Positions 8,626 to 18,317 of a stretch of DNA of 64,000 bases are shown here, one piece after another; position 1 is the first letter of the stretch, and each line of letters opens with the position of its first letter. The notes below the pieces were generated by a model. It saw only the letters and a list, made by a program, of their open reading frames with translations. It ran no database searches and was not told the origin of the DNA. A program made the position numbers and the translations under genes. The stretch is from Legionella quateirensis (GTDB taxonomy: Bacteria; Pseudomonadota; Gammaproteobacteria; Legionellales; Legionellaceae), in assembly GCF_001467955.1 (NCBI RefSeq), contig NZ_LNYR01000012.1:124001-188000 (forward strand). The letters are read 5' to 3'.

Positions 8626-8840
8626 ATGTTTTTTTATAATAATCCTGTCATTGATAATCTGCTTCGTGCAATTCAGGAAATTAATATAGAAAATGTGCGT
8701 TCAATAATCTTGGAAGCGCAAAACAAAAAAATGATCTTATTGTGCATATTAATAAAATAGTCACTTTGTTGCATTGGGCGGTGCTTAAATGCCATGAATC
8801 TACACAGGTTGAAGCGTTACCCGGGATTGTTGAGAATTGA
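8626..8840 (+). pseudogene. Frameshifted remnant resembling an ankyrin-type protein N-terminus
   Basis: From ATG 8626 the frame reads FYNNPVIDNLLRAIQEINIE and on through an AQNKK segment, stopping at 8758. Moving to the +2 frame at the seven-A run 8725-8731 continues as DLIVHINKIVTLLHWAVLKC and ends with GIVEN at the TGA 8838-8840. One extra A joins the two into a 71-residue stretch; 'LHWAVLK' resembles an ankyrin helix. The rest of the 489-base gap 8427-8915 shows nothing else I can name. Confidence 0.45.
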
Positions 8841-8915
8841 TTTTTATTACGTCCACATGTTCTAATGTTTTTAGAAATTTGAGATGCAGCGGGAAATAAA
8901 AATTAAGGATAAAGA

Positions 8916-9743
8916 ATGGTCTATTGGGTAAAATGGTTTCGCATTTTTATCATTCTTCTAATTTTGCCCTCATGTTCTGCAAAATTTATGGGTAATGACC
9001 GTGTTTATAAAAAAAATAAAAATAACCTGCGAATTGTAACTTATAATATTAACTGGGGTGAAAGTACCTGGCCGATTACTTCTCCTCAGAAAACGGCAGA
9101 TGCAATAAAACTACTTGATGGGGACATTGTTTTATTGCAGGAAGCAACGTCTTTTTGGCAAAATTATTTTCAAGAATACCTGTCTGAACTTTATCCCTAT
9201 CAATTATTTAAACCCAAAGATGATGGTGGCGGGCTTGCTGTATTGACCAAGTACCCTGTAAGTAATCAAGAATACACTCATTCGGCCATAGGCTGGCATC
9301 CGGGTTGGATCTTTGATGTTGCTAGTCCTTATGGACTGTTGCAAATTGCAAACCTCCATTTAACGCCCCCATTAATCAGTAAGGACAACTTGAATTTTAA
9401 TTTGAGTGCGTACTTTTCAACTCCTGGTATCAGGGAGCAGGAAATGGAGTTTTATTATCAATTCATCCGTCCCAGTGTACCTACTGTGATTGCAGGTGAT
9501 TTTAATGAGGGTGATCATGGATTAGTTACCCAGTTTCTCAATCAGCATGGATTTACTGATGTACAATTTAAACAGGGAAGGAAGAAAAGTACATGGCGGT
9601 GGAGTTTTGGTCTGTTTACGGTACAACAACAATTAGATCATATATTTTACGATCACTCCTTTGTTGAGACCAATGCACAAGTTTATTATGCTGGTGATTC
9701 GGATCATTATCCACTTGCAGTGGATTTAAAGCGGGTCACGTAA
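8916..9743 (+). CDS. Lipoprotein of the endonuclease/exonuclease/phosphatase superfamily
   Basis: 275 residues. The N-terminal hydrophobic stretch ends LILPSCSAK, a plausible lipobox, so the protein is probably lipid-anchored. EEP motifs appear in order: LRIVTYNINWG (Asn), DIVLLQEAT (metal Glu), VIAGDFNEGDHG (catalytic Asp and Asn), LDHIFYDHSF, and GDSDHYPLAVDL (the final His). The superfamily cuts phosphodiester or phosphomonoester bonds in nucleic acids, sphingomyelin or phosphoinositides; the substrate here is open. A surface lipid anchor makes a lipid or extracellular nucleic acid substrate plausible. A second EEP gene lies at 25535. Confidence 0.75.
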   Translation: MVYWVKWFRIFIILLILPSCSAKFMGNDRVYKKNKNNLRIVTYNINWGESTWPITSPQKTADAIKLLDGDIVLLQEATSFWQNYFQEYLSELYPYQLFKPKDDGGGLAVLTKYPVSNQEYTHSAIGWHPGWIFDVASPYGLLQIANLHLTPPLISKDNLNFNLSAYFSTPGIREQEMEFYYQFIRPSVPTVIAGDFNEGDHGLVTQFLNQHGFTDVQFKQGRKKSTWRWSFGLFTVQQQLDHIFYDHSFVETNAQVYYAGDSDHYPLAVDLKRVT

Positions 9744-9817
9744 CACAATAAGACAGTACTTAAGCAAATCTTCATGTTTGAGGTAAAAGGACTCTTTAAA
9801 TTGTATCTGAAATTTCA

Positions 9818-9890
9818 TCATCCTGAACGCAGAGAAGGAGCTCCAAGAGCAGGCATCATGCCCGTTTCAGGAGATCGCTCACTGCGTTCT
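9818..9890. repeat. Degenerate copy of the CATCCTGAACGCAG intergenic repeat
   Basis: Begins CATCCTGAACGCAGAGAAGG and ends with an inverted, partly matching arm, CAGGAGATCGCTCACTGCGT. It is the same family as the elements at 14881-15098. It sits between the convergent EEP and plcA genes and may fold as a hairpin in their 3' ends. Confidence 0.5.
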
Positions 9891-9909
9891 ATATGACTTA
9901 ATTTGAAAT

Positions 9910-11163
9910 TTAATGGTTAATTTGAAACTCCAATAGGGTAAAGAAACCGCTCCAGTACTTTGTCCAATGGTGATCATAATAATCATTATTTTTAACACGT
10001 TTTAAAAGCTCTCCATTCTCTACTTTAAACAGTGGTGCGGTTTGATTTAACTGGTCAATTGAAGCATAGTCTGGAAATAAGCTCATTTCTGGATAATTGT
10101 CGGGTATTACTCCCGTCATAAACGTAGTATAAACGCCATCGGCTGATCGTTGCATGGCATCAAGAAGTACCGCTCTTTGCAATTCAGCTTCCGGCTTGTA
10201 TAAATTCGCATCACCATAAGCTATCCAACTAGTACCTTCAGCATTCACCACGTTTAAACCATGCAGGTTGTCCTCATTATGCATCAAGTTGGCAATGAGA
10301 AGATTTAATGATGCCGGTAAGTGGATTTTGTCGGATATTGCGCGTCGTGGTGTTCTCATATGACCTGCAGAGAACGAGTCGGTGAGGTAATGATTGGCAA
10401 ATGCATTTTGTGCATAGGCCAGAGCGAGTAATTGCTCAGCCTCCTCCGGTTGTCCGGCTTCTTTTTTTGCAAATCCTTTCAACGCAGTTTCCAATGCATA
10501 TCTGTGGCCTGTTTTATAGGCAATTAAGGAATCAGGTGCAAAATGATCATAATTGACCTCCGCCAGTTTGATATAGGTACCAAATGGAATGAATGAACTA
10601 ATAACAGATCCGCCGCAGGTCAGTTTATTTAGTTTCTTGGTAATGGCCACATCTTCTTTATCATAAAAATCCCAATCACTTTGTCCTGTCTGGCGAGATA
10701 ATTCAAGCTTTTTTTCGATATCATTCATGTAGTTACCAATATTAGCAGCCTGATTTACTGGATTAGAACAACGCTTATCCTTTAATGTTCCTTTGATTCC
10801 CAAGGCTTCAAATTGAGCCTGAAAACAGGAAAGTCTATCTTTTTCGGCACAACTGGAAATGGTTTTGTTCGGATCTCCAAACATATCGCCCGCATACATT
10901 ACAATTTCTCCATAACTTAGCTTTAACCCATTTGGCAGGGTTAACTTTATTATCTCATCAGATGAATTTGTTGAAGAGAACTGTAATCGCACAAGGTCTC
11001 CTAAATTTTTGTGCTCCAGACTGGCAAAGCCAGGCCCATAGTGTTCCATAAGCTGTGTAGGAGTTTTAGGTGTTAAATACATGTTATTAGAGGCATTATT
11101 AGCATGAATCTGTACAGCAACTAACAATGACAAAGGTAAAGCTCGTGTGATATTCTTCAACAT
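9910..11163 (-). CDS. plcA: Secreted zinc-dependent phospholipase C PlcA
   Basis: 417 residues with a signal peptide (LPLSLLVAVQIHA). The zinc motif of bacterial PLC/P1-nuclease-like enzymes is visible as FANHYLTDSFSAGHMRTPR (HxxxD...H), and YGEIVMYAGDMFGDP with HYGPGF near the N-terminus fits the Legionella PlcA/PlcB group. These enzymes hydrolyse phosphatidylcholine and phosphatidylglycerol and are exported by the type II (Lsp) system. The divergent neighbour is rlmD followed by relA, the order I recall for L. pneumophila plcA (lpg1455), which favours PlcA over PlcB. AGGGAA precedes the ATG by eight bases. Confidence 0.82.
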   Translation of the reverse strand: MLKNITRALPLSLLVAVQIHANNASNNMYLTPKTPTQLMEHYGPGFASLEHKNLGDLVRLQFSSTNSSDEIIKLTLPNGLKLSYGEIVMYAGDMFGDPNKTISSCAEKDRLSCFQAQFEALGIKGTLKDKRCSNPVNQAANIGNYMNDIEKKLELSRQTGQSDWDFYDKEDVAITKKLNKLTCGGSVISSFIPFGTYIKLAEVNYDHFAPDSLIAYKTGHRYALETALKGFAKKEAGQPEEAEQLLALAYAQNAFANHYLTDSFSAGHMRTPRRAISDKIHLPASLNLLIANLMHNEDNLHGLNVVNAEGTSWIAYGDANLYKPEAELQRAVLLDAMQRSADGVYTTFMTGVIPDNYPEMSLFPDYASIDQLNQTAPLFKVENGELLKRVKNNDYYDHHWTKYWSGFFTLLEFQINH

Positions 11164-11285
11164 TATGCATTCCCTTGATTAAGATGTTAACTTTATGAAC
11201 ATTTATTTCATGTTTTGCATCCATGCAGCATATTAATAAATAGCACAATATTTGTATAATGTGATAATTAAATGAGATTATTTCC

Positions 11286-12620
11286 ATGAAAAGAGTTAAA
11301 TCCAGGCCAGATCCCACCCCTCAAAGAGCGCACATTGTTAATTTAAGTCATGATGGAAAGGGGGTAGCACGTATTGATGGTAAGGCTACTTTTATTCCTG
11401 GTGCACTGCCAGACGAGCAAGTTGAATTTCAATATACGCGGGTAAAAAAAGATTTTGATGAGGGACGGTTAATCTCAATTATTGAACCATCTCCTTTACG
11501 TGTTGAGCCTAAATGCCCTCATTATCAATTATGTGGAGGCTGTTCTTTACAGCATATGAGCGAACAAGAACAAATTCATTTTAAACAGGATCAGTTATTG
11601 GACTTATTAACCCGATTTGGGCATACCAGTGCTCAAACAATATTGCCTCCATTAACCAGCACTCACTGGAATTACAGAAATAAAGCACGCCTGAGTGTTC
11701 GTTTTGTTGAAAAGAAACAGTCTGCGCTAGTTGGGTTCAGAGAGCGTAACAATCCGAGATACATCACTGAAATTAGTCAATGCCCAGTATTACATGCCAA
11801 GCTGCATGCGGATATTATACCTTTGAGGAATTTAATTGATTCAATGGAGGATAAACATTCCATCGCTCAAATTGAAGTTGCAGCTGGAGATACTGAAATA
11901 GCATTGATTTTTCGCAATTTGTCTCCCTTAAACCCCAGTGACGAACTGAAGATCCAACAGTTCGCGGAACGCCATCATTATAAAATATTTCTGCAACCCG
12001 GTGGTCCGGATACTGTATATTGTTATTATCCAGAACAGGCCAGTGAGTATTTAACCTATCAATTGCCTGAATATGACATTAGTTTTCAATTTCATCCGAC
12101 CGATTTTACTCAGGTCAATGCGGAATTGAATAGAAAGATGGTGACCCTGGCATTACAGCTTATGGATCTGAAAAGTTCTGATAAAGTGCTAGACTTATTT
12201 TGTGGGTTAGGTAATTTTTCCTTACCTATGGCAAAATTCTGTTCGAAGGTTATTGGTGTTGAAGGCAGTAAAACCATGGTTGATCGCGCTTATATGAATG
12301 CCAAGGCGAATGGCCTGTCCAATGTGGAATTTTATGCGGCAAATTTAGACGATATCATGGAAGTCAATAATCTGACGCACCAGTCAGTAAACAAAATACT
12401 GATTGATCCTCCTCGTTCGGGTGCTTTGGAAATAGTAAAACAGATTGATTCCATTAATCCCGAGCGTATTGTTTATGTATCATGTAATCCCGTAACATTA
12501 GCCAGAGATACCGATGTACTTGTAAATCAAAAAGGCTATGTATTGATTAAAGCAGGTGTGATGGACATGTTTCCGCATACTGCGCATGTTGAATCTATAG
12601 CCTTGTTTGAAAAAGGATAA
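11286..12620 (+). CDS. rlmD: 23S rRNA (uracil-1939-C5)-methyltransferase RlmD
   Basis: 444 residues, the usual length. It has an N-terminal TRAM domain; the [4Fe-4S] cysteines [10 protein letters not shown] (C-x5-C-x2-C) with a fourth Cys in SQCPVL; the SAM motif [27 protein letters not shown]; and the catalytic nucleophile in [13 protein letters not shown]. It methylates U1939 of 23S rRNA. It ends six bases before relA, and the pair forms an operon, as in many gammaproteobacteria. Divergent from plcA across about 120 bases. Confidence 0.95.
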   Translation: MKRVKSRPDPTPQRAHIVNLSHDGKGVARIDGKATFIPGALPDEQVEFQYTRVKKDFDEGRLISIIEPSPLRVEPKCPHYQLCGGCSLQHMSEQEQIHFKQDQLLDLLTRFGHTSAQTILPPLTSTHWNYRNKARLSVRFVEKKQSALVGFRERNNPRYITEISQCPVLHAKLHADIIPLRNLIDSMEDKHSIAQIEVAAGDTEIALIFRNLSPLNPSDELKIQQFAERHHYKIFLQPGGPDTVYCYYPEQASEYLTYQLPEYDISFQFHPTDFTQVNAELNRKMVTLALQLMDLKSSDKVLDLFCGLGNFSLPMAKFCSKVIGVEGSKTMVDRAYMNAKANGLSNVEFYAANLDDIMEVNNLTHQSVNKILIDPPRSGALEIVKQIDSINPERIVYVSCNPVTLARDTDVLVNQKGYVLIKAGVMDMFPHTAHVESIALFEKG

Positions 12621-12625
12621 ATTTC

Positions 12626-14830
12626 ATGGTTAGAGTAAAAGATACTACGCCACTGTTATCAGATGGAAGCATTGACGTTGAAATGTGGCTGCATCAGCTT
12701 AGTTCCAAAGGGTATTTGGAAGATCTTGAACTCATTCGTAATGCCTGTACTTTAAGTCAACTTGCTGGTCAGGATCACGGTACAGAAACAGGGCAGTCTT
12801 GTCTTCAGCAAGGTCTGTCTATGGCTGATTTACTTGCAGATCTAGAAGTAGATCAAGAAACACTTGCTGCGGCAATAATATTTGAAAACGTTCATTATTC
12901 TGATTTATCAAATGACGATGTTGAAGAGCAATTAGGCCATAACATAGCAAAATTGGTCAAGGGCATTGAAAAGATGGGCGCCATGAATAATTTTCAGGCC
13001 CTGAATAAATACCCGCAAAATAAAAATCAGATCGATAATATTCGAAAAATGCTGTTGGCCATGGTTGATGATGTACGGGTTGTACTGATTAAACTCGCGG
13101 AGCGTTTATGTGTTTTACGAACTGCGGGTCATTTATCGGAAGTTGTACGCAAACAGCTTGCAACAGAAGCCATGGAAATCTACGCCCCCCTTGCCAACCG
13201 GTTGGGTATAGGAGCCATAAAATGGGAAATGGAAGATCTGGCATTTCGCTATCTGCATCCTGATGAGTATAAAGCCATAGCAAAGGGGCTTAAAGCCAAA
13301 CGGCTGGATAGAGATAATTTTGTTAATATGATTGTGGAACAACTGAATACTCAAATTAAAGCTACTGGCGCCCATCATTTCGCAGTTTATGGGCGATCCA
13401 AACACATTCATAGCATCTATAAAAAAATGCAGAGGAAAAACGTATCTCTTGATGAGATTTATGATGCGACGGCTGTTCGTGTTTTAGTCGATTCTGAAGC
13501 CCAATGTTATGAAGTTCTGGGAATGGTACATACTTTGTGGAAGCAAATTCCAGCCGAATTTGATGATTATATTTTCAATCCTAAACCCAACGGTTATCAA
13601 TCCCTGCATACTGCGGTTGAAGGACCAGAAGGTCGAGTTTTTGAGGTACAAATCAGAACCTTTCACATGCATGATTTGGCTGAAATGGGGGTTGCTGCAC
13701 ATTGGAAATATAAAGAAGGCAGCGTTCAACAAAAAGAAAGTCATGAGAGAAAAATTGAATGGCTTCGCGATGTATTGGCTTGGCATCAGGAAATGGCTGC
13801 CAACAAAGGGGTTTCAGAACATATTGCTACTGAGTTTCTTGAAGACAGGGTTTATGTATTCACTCCGGACGGGGATGTTCTTGATTTGCAGCAAGGAGTA
13901 ACTCCATTGGATTTTGCATATCATGTTCATAGTGATTTGGGTCACCGATGTCGAGGTGCTAAAATCAATGGACATATTGTCCCTTTGACTTATCAGCTGA
14001 AAACTGGTGACAAAGTCGAAGTATTGACCGGCAAGGAAATCAAACCCTCAAGGGACTGGATAAATCCTCATCTTAATTATTTAAAAACAGCCAGAGCAAA
14101 AGCAAAAGTACTGCACTGGTTCAAAATGCAGGATTATGATGACAATGTGCTGGATGGTCGTGAGTTGTTAGATAAGGAATTGAAATCCCTTGGCATAAAA
14201 TCAGATAAACTTAATGAGGTGGCAATTGCCCTCAATTATAAAAAAACAGATGATCTCTACGCCAGCCTTGGTCGGGGCGATATTAAGATAGGGCAAATTG
14301 TCAATCGATTAGCCCCTCCTGAGGCCTCGGAACACAATATTATTAAATTTGCCAAACAGCAACATAAGCCCGAAGTAACAGGAAGTGATTTACGTATAGA
14401 AGGTGTTGGTAATCTGCTGACCTTTATGGCTCGATGCTGTCAACCGGTGCCGGGTGATGAGGTTATTGGTTATATTACTATAGGACGTGGAGTCTCCATT
14501 CATCGTCAGGATTGTCCTAATATTATTCATGCTAGCGAGAAGCAGAAACAAAGATTCTTACAAGTGAGCTGGGGAACTTCTACTCGTGAAAATTATGTTG
14601 TTGATGTGTTGATTAAAGCCTTTGATCGATCAGAATTATTGAAGGATGTTACCTCATTGCTCTCTAACGAAAAAGCGCATGTTTATTCTTTGCAAACTAG
14701 TACAAATAAACACGAAAACATGGCTTATATAACTTTGACAGTGGAAATTGATGGGTTAAACAGTTTATCAAGGCTATTGGCTAAGCTGGAGCAAATACCT
14801 AATGTTTTGGAGGCCAGGCGTCAGTTGTAG
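12626..14830 (+). CDS. relA: GTP pyrophosphokinase RelA, (p)ppGpp synthetase I
   Basis: 734 residues with the full RelA layout: pseudo-hydrolase domain, synthetase domain (GRSKHIHSIYKKMQRK; YDATAVRVLV; HTAVEGPEGRVFEVQIRT), TGS domain (VYVFTPDGDVLDLQQG), zinc-finger/helical region with conserved Cys (ARCCQPVPGD; HRQDCPN) and a C-terminal ACT domain (VDVLIKAFDRSELLKDVT). The HD metal-binding motif of SpoT-type hydrolases is replaced near IIFENVHYSD, so it should be synthesis-only and ribosome-activated. In Legionella the stringent response drives the switch to the transmissive, virulent phase. Translationally close to rlmD. Confidence 0.95.
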   Translation: MVRVKDTTPLLSDGSIDVEMWLHQLSSKGYLEDLELIRNACTLSQLAGQDHGTETGQSCLQQGLSMADLLADLEVDQETLAAAIIFENVHYSDLSNDDVEEQLGHNIAKLVKGIEKMGAMNNFQALNKYPQNKNQIDNIRKMLLAMVDDVRVVLIKLAERLCVLRTAGHLSEVVRKQLATEAMEIYAPLANRLGIGAIKWEMEDLAFRYLHPDEYKAIAKGLKAKRLDRDNFVNMIVEQLNTQIKATGAHHFAVYGRSKHIHSIYKKMQRKNVSLDEIYDATAVRVLVDSEAQCYEVLGMVHTLWKQIPAEFDDYIFNPKPNGYQSLHTAVEGPEGRVFEVQIRTFHMHDLAEMGVAAHWKYKEGSVQQKESHERKIEWLRDVLAWHQEMAANKGVSEHIATEFLEDRVYVFTPDGDVLDLQQGVTPLDFAYHVHSDLGHRCRGAKINGHIVPLTYQLKTGDKVEVLTGKEIKPSRDWINPHLNYLKTARAKAKVLHWFKMQDYDDNVLDGRELLDKELKSLGIKSDKLNEVAIALNYKKTDDLYASLGRGDIKIGQIVNRLAPPEASEHNIIKFAKQQHKPEVTGSDLRIEGVGNLLTFMARCCQPVPGDEVIGYITIGRGVSIHRQDCPNIIHASEKQKQRFLQVSWGTSTRENYVVDVLIKAFDRSELLKDVTSLLSNEKAHVYSLQTSTNKHENMAYITLTVEIDGLNSLSRLLAKLEQIPNVLEARRQL

Positions 14831-14880
14831 GAGTAGGGCGTCACAATAAGTGCTTCCCGGTTGTTAAATGCGGGATTTGC

Positions 14881-15098
14881 TGCCACATTCAGGAGATCCT
14901 TCCTTTCACTCAGGATGACGGCTATTATTCAGCATCATGGATTTATTCACCACCATGGATTTATTTGTCACCATGGATTTATTCGTCATCCTGAATTGAT
15001 TCGTCATCCTGAACGCAGTGAAGGATCTCCCTGCGAGTGGCACTGTATTTGTATTCTTGCCACATTCAGGAGATCCTTCGTTTCACTCAGGATGACGG
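14881..15098. repeat. Composite repeat: 41-bp direct repeats, inverted copy and 18-bp tandem units
   Basis: Two 41-bp direct repeats, 14881-14921 and 15058-15098, both start TGCCACATTCAGGAGATCCT and end GGATGACGG; they differ at one base. Between them a partly matching inverted copy starts at 15002 (CGTCATCCTGAACGCAGTGA). From 14933 an 18-bp unit, CAYCATGGATTTATTYRY, runs three times (14933-14986), and a fourth degenerate unit, CATCCTGAATTGATTCGT, leads into the inverted copy. It lies between the convergent relA and a membrane-protein gene. Confidence 0.75.
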
Positions 15099-15102
15099 TT
15101 AT

Positions 15103-16440
15103 TTATAATGAGTTTCTGGGCTGTTCTACTGGGATTGGCGGTATTGAATCGTTATCCTTTCTAAAAGGAAATATCATAGTGTAATTATTTCGATCAGCCT
15201 CTTTCTGTTTCTCAACTAACTCGGGCTCAGTAGATAACGCTGTATAGTTATCTTTTCTATTTAACAACTCATGAGCATAATCTAAATCTTCATCCAAATA
15301 TAAATCATAGATCACCTCGTCACGATCAAACTCAAGATTATATCGGTCATCAAGGTGGTTATTACGATTGGCATACATGTACAAACCACAACCTATCAGA
15401 GTCATGGTAGCGGCGACTGCGAAAGCGGATGGTAAGAGAACTGCGATTAGTGGTGATGCAAAAAGAACGGACGGAAGGAACATACTTACAGAGCTAAGCG
15501 TCACAACAGCGGCAAGGCATCCTAATCCAATCAAGGGAACTTTGGTGAAACCAAACATATTGCGATCACTGTTTGCCCACCATGCTCCTTTTTCTTTGGG
15601 TGTTGGAGACATGAAGTTCAATCCTTCAATTTGATACAAGTTAGAACCAGCATTAAGGCGCTCTTTTGTATTATTGCGCGTATTAAACTCAGCCCAAACC
15701 GCGATTAAAGGAATAGCTATCATAAATACTGGCATCACAAAGGTCGCCAGTGGAACAAAAAACGCGGTTATTGTTGCCACTACAGTAAATAAGATACTTG
15801 CCAAAACAACGGGGCCAAAAGTTGCTGCAACCCCCCATGCGATACCCTGGGCATACTTGTCATTAGTCTGGAGTAAACTTTTCTGTTGCGGTTGATGACC
15901 TAAAAGAAAATAAGGTAAGTTGGCATGAGTAGCAAAAATATCATTGACCACACCATAAAGTAGTCCGCTTAAATACACTGATGAACCGACAAATAAGCCG
16001 CTTGAAATCGCGACAAGCCAAAGCGGGGCACCAAGCATCATGATGGTAACGAAAACCGGGATCAACACAGTGGCAATACCGACGCCAAGAAAGCCATTAC
16101 GAAGGAGGGTCTTAAGTATATCATCCTCCGGTACTTGTTGACCCAGTGTTTTTGGGTGTCGGTACAGCATTCGGTATAAGCCTTTTTTCCTTAAATAATC
16201 AAGTGTAGGCCCAGATTTATCCTCATTCTCAATTTGAGCTATCAAATAATTAGTCAATTTGACTATTTCGCTCATGGTTTTAATTTTATTGTCTTGTAAT
16301 TTATGTTGGGTTAGTGCAATTAATCTTTGAATTTCAAGAGTAGACGAACTTTTAGCGTCATCAAGCATTCTTAGGATAATTAGCTTCTGCTCCATTGGAT
16401 TCAATTGTGTCGAATTTTGAGAGTCGTTCTTGCCAGTCAT
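15103..16440 (-). CDS. Multi-spanning membrane protein of unknown function
   Basis: 445 residues from the ATG at 16440, which has GGAG five bases upstream; an earlier in-frame start adds eight residues but lacks a site. The N-terminal 130 residues are soluble and helical (EQKLIILRMLDDAK, MSEIVKLTNYLIAQIENEDK). Several hydrophobic segments follow in two blocks: GFLGVGIATVLIPVFVTIMM and the next helices, then GIAWGVAATFGPVVLASILF onward, and a last pair near 345-380. The tail of about 70 residues is acidic (DDRYNLEFDRDEVIYDLYLD). I recognise no family. The layout, with soluble ends around paired membrane helices, is common among Legionella membrane-inserting effectors, but secretion is unproven. 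Confidence 0.65.
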   Translation of the reverse strand: MTGKNDSQNSTQLNPMEQKLIILRMLDDAKSSSTLEIQRLIALTQHKLQDNKIKTMSEIVKLTNYLIAQIENEDKSGPTLDYLRKKGLYRMLYRHPKTLGQQVPEDDILKTLLRNGFLGVGIATVLIPVFVTIMMLGAPLWLVAISSGLFVGSSVYLSGLLYGVVNDIFATHANLPYFLLGHQPQQKSLLQTNDKYAQGIAWGVAATFGPVVLASILFTVVATITAFFVPLATFVMPVFMIAIPLIAVWAEFNTRNNTKERLNAGSNLYQIEGLNFMSPTPKEKGAWWANSDRNMFGFTKVPLIGLGCLAAVVTLSSVSMFLPSVLFASPLIAVLLPSAFAVAATMTLIGCGLYMYANRNNHLDDRYNLEFDRDEVIYDLYLDEDLDYAHELLNRKDNYTALSTEPELVEKQKEADRNNYTMIFPFRKDNDSIPPIPVEQPRNSL

Positions 16441-16695
16441 TTGTACTCCATAGGTATAGTACAATAAATGCGGTAATCATCCCTTGTTACGTTATCAAAT
16501 CCCTGCAGAACACACATATTGCGGACGGATTGTAAAATTTGCGCAATTTTAAATCATTACGTGAGTGGTTGTCAATTCAACGTCCAATCTGGGGGCTATT
16601 TGTTTGACCTAATTCTGGATTAAGCCAGATTTTTTGAGATAACTTGAGATAAACAAGTTAAATCGTTGCATTGTTATAGTTCGGATTATGGTTAC

Positions 16696-17064
16696 TCATT
16701 TAAAAATAAAACCCGCGACTACCTTACGAAACTCACTTAATAAAACATTGAAGGTACGACATGCTGCGCCTATAGACATCGCTTCGATACCAATTCCAAG
16801 CCGTGATAACTCACTTATTATTGATAGAGGGGGAAATTTACCCGTATTTTCATGACCGATGATGATTATTTCAGGATTGAATTTAGTCAATAGACCCAAA
16901 TATTGTTCGTTTATTTCCTGAATGTTTTTTATTGCAACATCTATAATGATTTCTTCTCGTGAAACAATTAAACTATTTTCATAAATGATGGAATCGATCT
17001 GAATCGCATTCTCTCCGTATGCCTGAATAGCATGCTGTTCCGCTGCTTCTAGATTGATATTCAT
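16696..17064 (-). CDS. Mth938/NDUFAF3-fold protein
   Basis: 122 residues, the usual size for this small family. NPEIIIIGHENTGKFPP, followed by LGIGIEAMSIGAACRTFNVL and the closing R.V...F, is the characteristic pattern of the Mth938 domain, whose eukaryotic relative NDUFAF3 helps assemble respiratory complex I. The role in bacteria is not settled. It is divergent from alaC. The gap to the previous minus-strand gene (16441-16695) holds only putative promoter sequence for the membrane-protein gene. Confidence 0.8.
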   Translation of the reverse strand: MNINLEAAEQHAIQAYGENAIQIDSIIYENSLIVSREEIIIDVAIKNIQEINEQYLGLLTKFNPEIIIIGHENTGKFPPLSIISELSRLGIGIEAMSIGAACRTFNVLLSEFRKVVAGFIFK

Positions 17065-17121
17065 GGTTTTAGAAATTTCATTAGGTTATAGTGCCTACAG
17101 TATATCACAGAGGTTAAAATT

Positions 17122-18315
17122 ATGAGCCAATTTCCACGTATCAATCGTTTGCCCCCTTATGTTTTCAATACTTTGAATCAATTAAAAACAGAGGCGCGAG
17201 CGCGTGGAGAGGATATTATCGATTTTGGCATGGGGAATCCTGATCAACCAACTCCGCCTCATATTGTAAACAAACTGATTGAAGCGGCTCAACGACCCGA
17301 TACTCATAGGTACTCTATGTCCAAGGGGATACCCCGGTTAAGACGAGCCATGGCGCAATGGTATCTTCGAAATTATGACGTTCACTTAAACAGTGAAACA
17401 CAAATTCTGGCTACTATAGGCTCAAAAGAAGGGCTGGCGCATTTGGCTTTGGCAATCAGTGGTCCCGGTGATACAGTATTAGTACCTGATCCTGCTTATC
17501 CTATTCATACATACGGATTTATTATTGCTGGCGCCAACGTAAAACAAATTCCTTTAATTGATGAAACGCAGTTTCTTGAAGCTGTTGAAGATGCGATTAA
17601 TCAAAGCTGGCCAAAACCAAAGGCCTTGGTAATTAATTTTCCAGCCAATCCAAGTACTCATTGTGTTGAGTATTCATTTTTTGAACGAGTGGTTGATCTG
17701 GCTAAACGAAATAGTATATGGATTATTCACGATCTGGCTTATGCGGATATTGCATTTGATGGTTATAAAGCACCGTCAATCCTGCAAGTTCCTGGAGCTA
17801 TAGACATAGCCATTGAAACCTATTCAATGTCCAAATCATACAATATGCCAGGCTGGCGTGTGGGGTTTGCCTGCGGAAATGAAGAATTGGTTGCGGCCTT
17901 GACTCGAATTAAATCTTATCTGGATTACGGTACGTTTACACCAATTCAAGTTGCGGCAATTGCTGCATTGGAAGGCTCTGATGATTGTGTTAAAGAAATC
18001 AGAGACCGATATGAACAACGTCGGAACCTGCTTTGTGATGGTCTGAATGAAATTGGATGGGATGTGACCAGACCCAAGGCAACAATGTTTGTTTGGGCGC
18101 CTATTCCCCCGCATTATCTGTCTATGGGATCGTTGGAGTTCAGTAAATATTTATTAAAAGAAGCCCATGTTGCTGTATCGCCAGGCATAGGTTTTGGTCA
18201 ACAGGGCGATGGTTTTGTACGATTTGGATTAATAGAAAATAAAGATCGAACCCGACAGGCTTTACGAAATCTGAAAGCATTATTCAAGCGAGATGGTTTA
18301 CTTAAGGCCGTATAA
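17122..18315 (+). CDS. alaC: Alanine-type aminotransferase AlaC, class I PLP enzyme
   Basis: 397 residues, ATG seven bases after GAGG. It opens [20 protein letters not shown], and [16 protein letters not shown] is the AlaC/YfdZ signature. It has [23 protein letters not shown] and [15 protein letters not shown] with the PLP lysine. It interconverts pyruvate and glutamate with alanine and 2-oxoglutarate. Legionella uses amino acids as carbon source, which fits. Two bases separate it from the next gene. Confidence 0.87.
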   Translation: MSQFPRINRLPPYVFNTLNQLKTEARARGEDIIDFGMGNPDQPTPPHIVNKLIEAAQRPDTHRYSMSKGIPRLRRAMAQWYLRNYDVHLNSETQILATIGSKEGLAHLALAISGPGDTVLVPDPAYPIHTYGFIIAGANVKQIPLIDETQFLEAVEDAINQSWPKPKALVINFPANPSTHCVEYSFFERVVDLAKRNSIWIIHDLAYADIAFDGYKAPSILQVPGAIDIAIETYSMSKSYNMPGWRVGFACGNEELVAALTRIKSYLDYGTFTPIQVAAIAALEGSDDCVKEIRDRYEQRRNLLCDGLNEIGWDVTRPKATMFVWAPIPPHYLSMGSLEFSKYLLKEAHVAVSPGIGFGQQGDGFVRFGLIENKDRTRQALRNLKALFKRDGLLKAV

Positions 18316-18317
18316 AA

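Noticed and set aside
13509..13901. 130-codon open frame on the plus strand inside relA
   Set aside because: It lies wholly in another frame of an intact, highly conserved gene and has no family-like motifs.
14881..15098. CRISPR array
   Set aside because: The repeat units are contiguous without unique spacers, the long copies are only two, and no cas genes are nearby.
14861..15184. 107-codon frame rich in repeated HHGFI units
   Set aside because: It is a translation of the 18-bp tandem and 41-bp repeats, not a gene.
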